Positions 42,601 through 54,600 of a stretch of DNA of 64,000 nt are shown piece after piece. The DNA is from Siphonodentalium dalli. Lineage: Eukaryota > Mollusca > Scaphopoda > Gadilida > Siphonodentaliidae. The notes beneath the pieces were generated by a model. That model searched no databases, was not told where the DNA came from, and saw only the letters and a list, made by a program, of their open reading frames with translations. Location: contig CP136068.1 in assembly GCA_032622095.1 (NCBI GenBank), positions 163,075,465-163,139,464 on the forward strand, written 5' to 3'. The translations under genes were made by a program, and so were the position numbers. How positions within the stretch are numbered: position 1 is the first letter of the stretch; each line of letters opens with the position of its first letter.

Positions 42601-45600
42601 TGACTGTATACAACATACCTTGTACTGATCATCTGTAATTGACTGTATATAACATACCTTGTACTGATCATCTGTAATTGACTGTATACAACATACCTTG
42701 TACTGATCATCTGTAATTGACTGTATATAACATACCTTGTACTGATCATCTGTAATTGACTGTATACAACATACCTTGTACTGATCATCTGTAATTGACT
42801 GTATACAACATACCTTGTACTGATCATCTGTAATTGACTGTATACAACATACCTTGTACTGATCATCTGTAATTGACTGTATACAACATACCTTGTACTG
42901 ATCATCTGTAATTGACTGTATACAACATACCTTGTACTGATCATCTGTAATTGACTGTATACAACATACCTTGTACTGATCATCTGTAATTGACTGTATA
43001 CAACATACCTTGTACTGATCATCTGTAATTGACTGTATATAACATACCTTGTACTGATCATCTGTAATTGACTGTATACAACATACCTTGTACTGATCAT
43101 CTGACTGTATACAACATACCTTGTACTGATCATCTGACTGTATACAACATACCTTGTACTGATCATCCGGAAGCAAACTCAACAGTAGAGTGACCATCTT
43201 CTGAGGAAATTCAAACTTAACCATCCAGAAAACGAGCTCATCAATGATATGATCGTGAACTAACGTCTGGTTCAGACCTCGCATATCTGAAATATTATAA
43301 GATCGTGAACTAATGTCTGGTTCAGACCTCGCATATCTGAAATATTCCGAGACATATAACAAATGAGAAGCATAGTACACATGTGGCTTTTGATGACAGC
43401 AGCAAGCCTTGAAATAGGATGCCTGTCATTTGCAGAATGAGGTCCCCAGAGGGTGAATTTGGTGATGCTAGCCCGCTATGCGGGGTAGCATCACTAAATT
43501 CACCCTCTGGGGACCTCATTCTGCAAATGACAGACACCCTATTTCAAGGCTTGGACAGCAGTCACACATATGTGTAACTATACCTGGCTAAAAACCAAGA
43601 CCTAAAAATATGGTGCCAGATATTTGCAGAATGAGGTCCCCAGATGGTGAATTTAGTGATGCAACCACGCACAGCAAACTAGCATCACTAATTTTACCTT
43701 CTGGGAACCTCATTCTGCTTAGGCCTCATCTTCTATGGAAAGTATCTTTATATCAAATTGACAAGTTTTTTAGTTTCTTTAGAAAGTTTCTTTTTCAGTT
43801 TAGTTTCTCTATATCCCAAATTTGGCAGAAGAAACAATGCATAATCGAGGTGCCCAATGGGTTCACATCATCATCTGGGAACTTAAATCTGTGTCTAGGT
43901 CTCCCATAGCAGATGAGGCCATGCAGAATGAGGTCCCCAGAGGATGAGTTTGGTGATGCTAGGCTGCTTGAAGTCCAGCATCATAAATTTTCAGGTCTGC
44001 ATGCCTTCTGTCAATTTCCAGGAATCAATATAGATCAACACATGAAACATTCACGTGCAAATATCACATAATTTGGTAGGAGGTGTCTCAAAACATACAT
44101 ACATGGAATATTTTGAAACAAGTTCAATATAGCACTGAAAATTAGTGTTTTGTTGTTCATATTTTTCGATAAATTTGAGATTGTTTCGTTTCTATCGGTT
44201 TGAATATTTTAATTCAGCAGTCACATAAAAATTGTACATGTAGACCACGGGAAGAACATCTACAACTGCCTTCGATACATAATTTTATACAAAGAGAAGG
44301 CAGTACATGGAGCTTTTAATTGTTTCATGTTAAGCAGGGTCCGCGCTGGGCCGAAATTTACTTTTGCCAAATAATTTGACAAATGAAAATATTTTTTGCC
44401 AAATTCTTTTAGAATTTGCCAAATGCTATCCATAATAGTATCATTTTCTGCAACATTGAGTCTTAAGTTTCGACACTCGCTGTTTGAATGACTTTTGTTA
44501 TCGATAGGAAATCATTTGGTTAATAATTAAACTGGCATCTCTATTTTAGTTCATCAACAACAATAAACCAATCACCGAACAATAAAATGGCAGAAGGGTT
44601 GCTTCACCAGAAGAGCACACCGCCAGGGAATTAGCTATGTAAGCACCACCACACTAAATATGGGTAATCCCTCCACCCATCGATACTAATGCTATCAGAT
44701 TAACTGCATCTTAATAGTGGTGTTAACTTTTTCCTAAACCATATAACACACCACTAATATAATTATATTGTAAAGAGTTTGTTGAAATGAATGGTATTGA
44801 TTGACCAATATTTTTCAACTATCTTGAGGAATTAAAAAGTGACTTGCTTGTCAAAACTTTTGCCAAATGAAAATAGTTTTTGCCAAATGTGAATTATTTT
44901 TGCCATTGGCAAATTTGGCAAGTGGCAGCGAGAACCCTGATGTTAAGATAACGCAATATACCCTTTTACTGAAATCGGTTGTCATTCCGTTTCCGATTCC
45001 CGAAATTGCAATGAATACAAATGTCGCAATATTTAATCAGAATCCGTTCATCGTGTTCGAAGTTGTATTTTTTATGGCATCAATGAAATTTTTTGGGACT
45101 TATAACGCTCATTGAAATGTAGTTCAGGTATTTACTGACCTATTTTGATACTAGGAAAAAGGCGAATATTATATGGTGTATTATGGAGCGCAAACCGCTA
45201 TGTGGCTTTAAAACAAATACATATTACTGTTAAAAGATACAGATAAAACAACACCAATTTTATCATTCCTGACACTGAGGCTAAAATTAGTATAATAGGT
45301 CATTTGTTGTGAGATATAGAGATCAAGGGGGCTGGGAACACCGCAGAATATAGGGGTAAACCTGTCTTAGGTAACATGGACAAAGGTGTGTAATAAACCT
45401 AGGTATATATTCCGAAGCGCCACACAGACTATTTTTAATGCCAACATAAGTAGGAGAAGTATAGAAAGGCAGTGTACCAGTCAAACCATTCAGCAAGTTT
45501 TAAATCATAGAAATATAATTACTATTAGGGCCATATACCAAGTAATACAAAACGAAATAATAATATAAACAAATTATTATCATATCAGTATTGGCATACT

Positions 45601-48600
45601 AACAATATATTTCGACTCCTGACTGGGTACACGGTCAACAGGCGTGTCCCCCACGACAAATTTAGTATAAGATCGCTTGTTCGAAGCAACCAACATCCAA
45701 TGGCAAAGAGTGGGATTTTAACGCATGAATTGATTTAAACTGATTTGAATGTAAAATGTTTAAATGATGGCAAAAAGTCAAGAACTTCAATATCTAACAA
45801 GGTTTTTGTAAAATATAACATGATTATGATTAAACAATATACAAAATTGGATAATAGATATGAAATTGTACAGTAATTGTCAAACTTATAGAAACTATAG
45901 GCATGCTGTATGGTACTGTGATTACTGCTGCAGCAATGGCCTGTTCAGCTTAACATTGTGAGTATTATTTGTAACTACAATCACATTCAGCACTCCTCAT
46001 TACACTATTGAATTTCCTTTCATTTTCTGATTGTCGTACATGCAAATGTCAACAGAGTAACTCTACCGTATACTCTACCATCTAAACTACTCAACAGGTA
46101 GTTGTCTAATGTCTATACTCAATATATGGTCTGATTATTTCCTCAAGTCACGGAGGAGTAAACGTGATTGATAATATTTTCAGTTTTCTGTACTGCCATG
46201 ATATTTGTGTTTGATAGGAACATTATTTATCAGAGACATTGCACAATTGCATATTTTCATAACAATTTGAAAAAAATTCAATGCAAAGAAAAACAATTCT
46301 GATTTAAATCAAATAAATTGATTTATTTTTTATTTAAATTTTTTTTTTTTTAAATTCACCAACCCTGGTTTTCACACCATGATGTTATGAGTCGAACACG
46401 CTAACCAGTGGACAACCGCTCTGCTAACTCATTTAATGGTTACTAGTAAGTGATATACTACAAACCTTTGTATTCCTCGAATCCCAGTGGATATTTAGTC
46501 TTTGTGACCGCTGTCAAGTAATTCTGTTGGCTTTCCGCATACAGTTTGGAATACGGTTCATCTTTTTTACCCTCTGAAGAAAAATAAATAAAGTCCAATA
46601 ATAAAAAACTCTCCCTGAAGATCGAAGCTATAATTTGACCAGCATTTTCCTAGCATATCTGATATACCCCTATGTTAGGCATTTTTGTCAGTTCCTAGTG
46701 TCACGAAGCAGTTCTGAGAGTGTAATGTAATTCTAAAACAGTGGACACAGTTCATACTCATATTTCACACAGAAATTCCACTACTTTTCCATGACTCAAA
46801 TACAAAATTTTCAGTACATTTTTATCATACTATTAATAGCATATTATAGACCAGTTCAAAATCAAAGCTATTTATAATTACGTTACTCGTAATGCAAACA
46901 AGTAAACTCAAAACTTGAACTTAATTTAAGTGATATCAGCTTATATCAATATTAACCCTTTCATGATGGGAGCTTCGTGAATTTTTGCAAAAAATCCTGT
47001 GCCAATGGATTCTCTTATATATGAGACGACCATAGGTCACCTCACATATATAAGAGAATCAATTGTCCAAACAAATTTTATATAATTTTTTTTATGTATT
47101 AATTGTTAAAAAATGTAAGAAAAAAAAAGAAAAAAAGATAAAAAAAATTGTTAAAGAATGTAAGAAAGAATGATAAAAAACTATAATTTTTTTTAAAGAA
47201 TGTAATAAAAAATTGTTAGGCCACTGCATTCTCTTATAAATGTGAGGTGACCTATGGTCGACTCGCGCATATAAGAGAATGCATTGGCACAGGGTCTTTA
47301 ATGTTGTGCCTGTGCAGCTCCCGTCATGAAAGAGTTAAACTGGATGCTTTAACAGAACATATGTACATGGAAACAATCATGGCCAACAATACTTAATTAG
47401 TTAGACCACCAGAAACAATCATGGCAAACAATACTTAATTAGTTAGACCACCAGAAACAATCATGGCCAACAATACTTAATTAGTTAGGCCACCAGATTT
47501 TTATTTTACATGGGCAGTAATCTCCAGTATCACAAAATGAAAGTGTCAATGACACTGTAGCTCAACTTAGGTAGGGGAATAATTTAATGGTCGACAGTAT
47601 AAATGGAGGAATAGGAAAAGTGCTAATTGAAATGTCTAAGTAAGACTAGATGTACATGTCAATATCAACATTCATAACAGGTTTCATAATGATCGGATCA
47701 GGGATGTGGTGATTATGGTGTGCCAAATGATTTATTTATGCAAAGAGTAAATTCTAAAATGGCCACCGGCAGCCAAGTTTTTTTCCGAATTACCCCAAAA
47801 TGACTTGTTCCCATCTACAGCCTTTACAAATCTCATAATGATCTGATCAAAGGTATGACCTGTAGCCTATGCCAATGGAATTAGTCATGCAAAGAGTAAA
47901 ATCCAAGATGGCTGCTGGCGGCCATGTTTTTCGGCTGAACGACCCCAAAATGACTCGTTTCCCCATCTACATGTCATTGTTAACATACATGACAAATTTC
48001 ATGAAGTTCCGACCAAAGCTACGACCTGTAGCCCGCACCAAAGGATTTATTCATGCAAAGAGTAAAATCCAATATGCTGCTGGCGGACATGTTTTTTAAG
48101 CCAAACGACCCCAAAATGACTCATTCCCATCTACATGTTAATATTAACATCCATGATAAATATCATGATGATCAGACAAACAGTACGACCTGTAGCCCGT
48201 GCCAATGGACTGAATTTTGAAATCCAAGATGGCTGCCTGCGGCCATGTTTTTTGGGCCGAATGACCCAAAAATGACTCGTTCCCATATACATGTCAATGT
48301 CAACATTCATGACAAAATTCATAAAGATCAGACCATAGGTACGACCTGTAGCCCGCGCCAAAGGATTTAGTCATGCAAAGAGTAAAATCCAAGATGGCTG
48401 CTGGCGGCCATGTTATTTGGCCGAACAACCCCAAAATCACTCGTTCCCATCTACATGTCATTGTTAACATCCATGACAAATTTCATGAAGTTCTGATAAA
48501 AACTACGACCTGTAGCCTGCGCCAAAGGATTTAGTCATGCAAAGAGTAAAATCCAAGATGGCTGCCAGCGGCCATGTTTTTTGGCCGAACGACCCCAAAA

Positions 48601-51600
48601 TGACTCATTCCCATCTACATGTCAATATTAACATCCATTACAAATTTCATAATGATCAGACGAACAGTACGACCTGTAGCCCGCGCCAATGGATTGAATT
48701 TTGAAATCCAAAATGGCCACCAGCGGCCATGTTTTTGGGCCGAATGACCCCAAAATGACTCGTTCCCATCTACATGTCAATGTCAACATTCATGACAAAA
48801 TTCATAAAGATCAGACCATAGGTACGACCTGTAGCCCGCGCCAAAGGATTTAGTCATGCAAATAGTAAAATCCAAGATGGCTGCTGGCGGCCATGTTTTT
48901 TGGCCGAACAACCCCAAAATCACTCGTTCCCATCTACATGTCATTGTTAACATCCATGACAAATTTCATGAAGTTCTGATCAAAACTACGACCTGTAGCC
49001 TGCGCCAAAGGATTTAGTCATGCAAAGAGTAAAATCCAAGATGGCTGCCAGCGGACATGTTTTTTGGCCGAACGACCCCAAAATGACTCGTTCCCATCTA
49101 CATGTCAATATTAACATCCATGACAAATTTCATAATGATCAGACGAATAGTACGACCTGTAGCCCACGCCAATGGATTGAATTTTGAAATCCAAAATGGC
49201 CACCAGCGGCCATGTTTTTTGGCCGAATGACCCCAAAATGACTCGTTCCCATCTACATGTCAATGTCAACATTCATGACAAAATTCATAAAGATCAGACC
49301 ATAGGTACGACCTGTAGCCCGCGCCAAAGGATTTAGTCATGCAAAGAGTAAAATCCAAGATGGCTGCTGGCGGCCATGTTTTTTGGCCGAACAACCCCAA
49401 AATCACTCGTTCCCATCTACATGTCATTGTTAACATCCATGACAAATTTCATGAAGTTCTGATCAAAACTACGACCTGTAGCCTGCGCCAAAGGATTTAG
49501 TCATGCAAAGAGTAATATCCAAGATGGCTGCCAGCGGCCATGTTTTTTGGCCGAACGACCCCAAAATGACTCGTTCCCATCTACATGTCATTATTAACAT
49601 CAATGACAAATATCATGGATTGAATCTTGAAATCCAAGATGGCTGCCAGCGGCCATGTTTTTTGGGCCGAATGACCCCAAAATGACTCGTTCCCATCTAC
49701 ATGTCAATGTCAACATTCATGACAAATTTCATGAAGATCAGACCAAAGGTACAACCTGTAGCCCGCGCCAAAGGAAATTGTTGACGGACACACGGACACA
49801 CGGACGCCAAACCATGGCAATAGCTCAAACTTACAAAAGTAAGTTGAGCTAAAAAACTGTCAAGTTTTCCCAGGAGTTTCGAGAACCTAAAATGTTCATT
49901 ATCCAGTATCCATGTGTATGAACCATGAATTCCTAATGTTCATTATCCAGATCCATGTGTATGCTGGGTTCATTATTAGTATCCATGTATACGCAGGGTT
50001 CATTATCCAGTATCCATGTATACGCAGGGTTCATTATCCAGTATCCATGTGTACAAATTCCAAATGTTCATTATCCAGTATCCATGTGAACAAACCATGA
50101 ATTCCTAATGTTCATTATCCAGTATGCATGTGTATACATGGTTCATTATCCAGTATCCATGTGTATGCAGGGTTCATTATCCAGTATCCATGTGTACGAA
50201 TTCCTAAAGTTCATTATCCAGCATCCATGTGTACGAACCCGGAGTGTGAAATTCCTAATGTTCATTATCCAATATCCATGTGTAAGAACCATGAATTCCT
50301 AATGTTCATTATCCAGTATCCATGTGTATGAACCATGAATTCCTAATGTTCATTATCTAGTATCCATGCGTATGAACCCTTTGGTAGCAATACACAATTT
50401 CCAGCAATTTTGGCCAATGGGAGGGGGTACGGTACTTCAAATCTATGCTAGGCTATTAGCTTTGGCATAGGTCCCATCAAGCATGTTTTAATTTCGACAG
50501 AAATTGTAGGTGTAATCATAAGTCTGTACTTTAGCCTCTTTGTAAAATTTGACATTGAGTTATGCCCCTTGGTTTGCACAAACAAAAATCAAAATTTTAC
50601 CCATTTTTTGACTCAAATTGACCATTTTCAACCCAAAAGCAGACCATGACAGAGCGAGTATCAGTATAATAAGCTTCTTCCACCTGTTAGAGCTGAGAAA
50701 TATTAGAAATAGAAAATAAATTATCACATCAATTTGAATAAAATGTCTTGCAAGCACAGATGACAGAATTCAGGGGAGAGAAATCTGGCTATTTTCCTGT
50801 AACCAATAACACAGAGTTGGCCTTCACCGAATACGAAAATCCTGTTGCGTATCCAAATATTTAACTTTTTTGTGAACTTTCCCAGTTTTGTAAAATAATT
50901 AAACCTTCAAACCAGTAATGACACATATAACACATGTAACAATGGCTGTTATGCCCCCCCCCCCCCCCCCCACCCAGATACTTAATATTTCTATTTTTCA
51001 AACCCCCTACAACCCGATAAATCGTGTACTGCTACCTTAGTGTCCACATTCAGGCTTCTGTGTAGTCTTTGTTATTATCACTGTATCATTTAGGGTGCCA
51101 CCCAGGAACCAGCCTAGAGGGCAACTTGGGAGACATCAGTGCATGTGTTATCACGGTTCTCATTTAGAGTTATGTCCCTTTAATATGTTTTAGTACCTTC
51201 AATGAAATCTTTGTAGTATTTTGGGCTGGTCAGTGCTTGTGTCATCATGGTTTTTTTTAGAGTTATGTCCCTTTAATATGATTTAGTACCTTCATTGAAA
51301 TCTTTGTAGTACTTTAGGCTGGTCAGTGCTAGTGTTATCACGGTTCTCATTTAGAGTTATGTCCCTTTAATGTTTTATTACCTTCAATGAAATCTTTGTA
51401 GTACTTTGGGCTGGTCAGTGCTTGTGTCATCACGGTTCTCATTTAGAGTTATGTCCCTTTAATATGATTTAGTACCTACAATGAAATCTTGTAGTATTTT
51501 GGGCTGGTCAGTGCTAGTGTCATCACGGTTCTCATTTAGAGTTATGTCCCTTTAATATGTTTTATTACCTTCAATAAAATCTTTGTAGTATTTTGGGCTG

Positions 51601-54600
51601 GTCAGTGCTTGTGTCATCACGGTTCTTATTTAGAGTTATGTCCCTTTAATATGTTTTATTACCTTCAATGAAATCTTTGTAGTATTTTGGGTTGGTCAGT
51701 GCTTGTGTCATCACGGTTCTTATTTAGAGTTATGTCCCTTTAATATGTTTTTTTTACCTTCAATGAAATCTTTGTAGTATTTTGGGTTGGTCAGTGCTTG
51801 TGTCATCACGGTTCTCCTTTAGAGTTATGTCCCTTTAATATGTTTTATTACCTTCAATGAAATCTTTGTAGTATTTTGGGTTGGTGAGTGCTTGTGTCAT
51901 CACGGTTCTCATCGCTGCTCCCATGTCGCTCAGCGAATGTAAGAATGAGAGGAATAACTCGGCATCATCCATACCCACTGAAAATGTATTCACCATATCT
52001 TAAAAAGAGACATAATAAGTGATGAGAGCTAGCCTGAGGTTAGTGTGCCTGTCAATGGCAGAATGAGGTACCCAGAAGGTGAATTTAGTGACTCTATCCC
52101 GCAAATTGGGCTAGTATTACCAAATTCACCCTCTTGGGACCTCATTCTGCATGGCCTCATCTGCTATAGGAGACATAGACTCAGATTGAAGTTCGAAAAT
52201 GGTGAATATTAGGCCATAATTAAAAAGGTATTTGTTTGTCCTCGCCCCGACCGACTTGATTTTAACGGCCGACTGGAAATTCTTTTATTGAGATTAAGAA
52301 TTTTTTTTTTTTTTTTTTTTAGTAGTGGTATGTTGTCTGAGAAGCTCATTTTCGGTCAGAAACTCCAGCAACTGTGACTGAACAACATAATTATTTATTG
52401 TTCTTGTTGTGTTTTTCCAACTATAAATTTTTTAATTTGTTATCAAATTAATCCCTGACTTTATTAATATTGATACCCTCGGCCTGCACCATGGAGGGGA
52501 CCCTTAGTATGCCATTCCACCTTGCAAAAAAAAAAAATCCCTACCTACCTACCCACCTGAAATTTTTTGGGTAGGGGTGTGGACAAACAAACAATTTATT
52601 AACTTTGGCCTTATGATGTAGTAAACCCACCATATTTCAGTCCATTCAGTTGATACTTACTAAAGTTTTCATCAGGAAACTAAAAATGTGGGCGTATAAA
52701 AATGAATCATTACATGTGACAAAACAAGACGTGTATGTGCCCGACCTGAATAAACATTGCAACACTACTGATTCTAGGATGGATGAGGTGTAATAAAAGG
52801 CCGCTCGGCCACAGTGTCCCCCGAACAGGTGGCTTCATTTGGAGCGGAGGCTTTGTAGAAGTATACTACTGTATATGGATAAGACACTTGTGCATTGTCT
52901 CATTACTGACATGCATACGAATAACCAAATCTTAAAAAAACTTTTAAAGTCAAAATATAACCTCAAATTGGCACAAAATGAAGAAAATTACAAGAAAAAT
53001 TGAATTTTCTAAGTCGAAAAGCCCATAACTCTGAGAAAAATCATCGGTTCAAACTCAAATTCGAACTTGACCTGTATCGTGATATGACTGATCCACATAA
53101 AAACGGTATTTGGAATTAAAGGATCCAAACTTGAGATATCATCCGGAAACCGAATAAGTGAGAAATTTTCTAAGTAAAACAAGTCAAAAAAGGGCCACAA
53201 CTCTTGCAAAAATTGGCGGAGCATACCCATAATCGAGCTTGACCTGTACATAGGGCTGATAAACTCACATACCAAATTTTGTTAAGATATGATCACACAA
53301 ACTGAAGTTATCATCCGGAAACCAGAAAATTACAAGATTCTAAGTAAAAAAAGATCCATAACTCTCGCAAAACTGGGCGGAGCAAGCCAATATTCGAACT
53401 TGACCTGTATTTTGGTCTGATAAACTCACCTATGAAATTTGCTTTTAATCTAATAACCGAAACTAAAGTTATCATCCGGAAACCATTTCCGGCCGCACGA
53501 CTCGACACACGGATGGACACCGGCTATTTTAATAGTCCCCCGAATTTTTTTTCAGGGGACAATAAACACACAAAGAAACATGTGATAACAGGTTTGTCAA
53601 AATGGCACTTGCGCCAAAGCAGAGAGATAGAACTTGTTCTGTGTACATATATAGCTGTTTAGCTTTAAAATAGATTTTAAATAGGATAACATGACTTCAA
53701 GCTATAGCCTGAAATTTTTCTCTAAGATATGTTAGTAAATACAGTCCTGCGGGTTTCAAAATTATGTAACCTATTTTTCGTTTGCCTGGTTTGTGCTTAG
53801 GTAACCCATACCATAAGTTAGCAGGAGAGTTACATAAACTGTCATAAACTCAATTGACCATTTTCAACCCAAAGAGCGAATATCAGTAAATAAGCTTCTT
53901 CCACCCGAGGCCAAAAAAATAATAGGATTGTTTGGGGTCAACTACCACTAAAAAATTAGGGTAGGTAGGTAGGTTTTTTTTATTTTTATATTTATTTTTT
54001 TAGAAACTTTTAGTATTTGGAAATTTCCGGGGTTTTCCCTCTATTAAGGTGCAGTAAAAGAGTTTATGAGCATAAAGTGGACACCAAAAGTACTTATTAT
54101 CTCTATAGTTAATTTGTAAACATACCTTTCTATCTGAAACATACCTTTTTGGGCAGATTTGGTTGCAAATCAAGCAATGTTTATCGCGATACAGAGGTCA
54201 CGATACGATACGTATCGCGATTTTACTTTAATACCTAAAATTATAGTGATATTGCCGAATATTTGTACGGACTGTATATACACTGATATATAGCGATAAC
54301 GACGGTGGGTACTAGTATGTGCTTGCATGACTATAGGTAAGCCTACATGAACTCGCTAAAATATGTTTGTTGTTGCAACTTGTAATGTATTGTCTAAGAA
54401 GAAAAAAACTAATTAAAACCTCGTCCATGTATCGACTATCAGTGATATCCCATCGGCCTGGAAGCATAAAGATGCCGACATTGTTGCACTGCGTTGTCTG
54501 AACAAAATTAATTAGAGAGTACAAATACTACCCGTTGACCAATGAGGAACGTCGTCTCCGAAAATCTCTCAGTCAATGTCACGAGATTGACAGTTAAATG

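Noticed and set aside
41068-43167. CRISPR-like regular array
   Set aside because: The units are contiguous near-identical copies without unique spacers, in a eukaryotic intron. It is a minisatellite.
41210-43380. Open reading frames of 165-541 aa with [13 protein letters not shown] repeats
   Set aside because: They are the translated exon 5 donor minisatellite. The repeat unit is a multiple of three, so frames stay open by arithmetic.
7895-43909. Recurring frames with [20 protein letters not shown]
   Set aside because: Translations of the family P palindrome; same peptide on both strands, no splice support.
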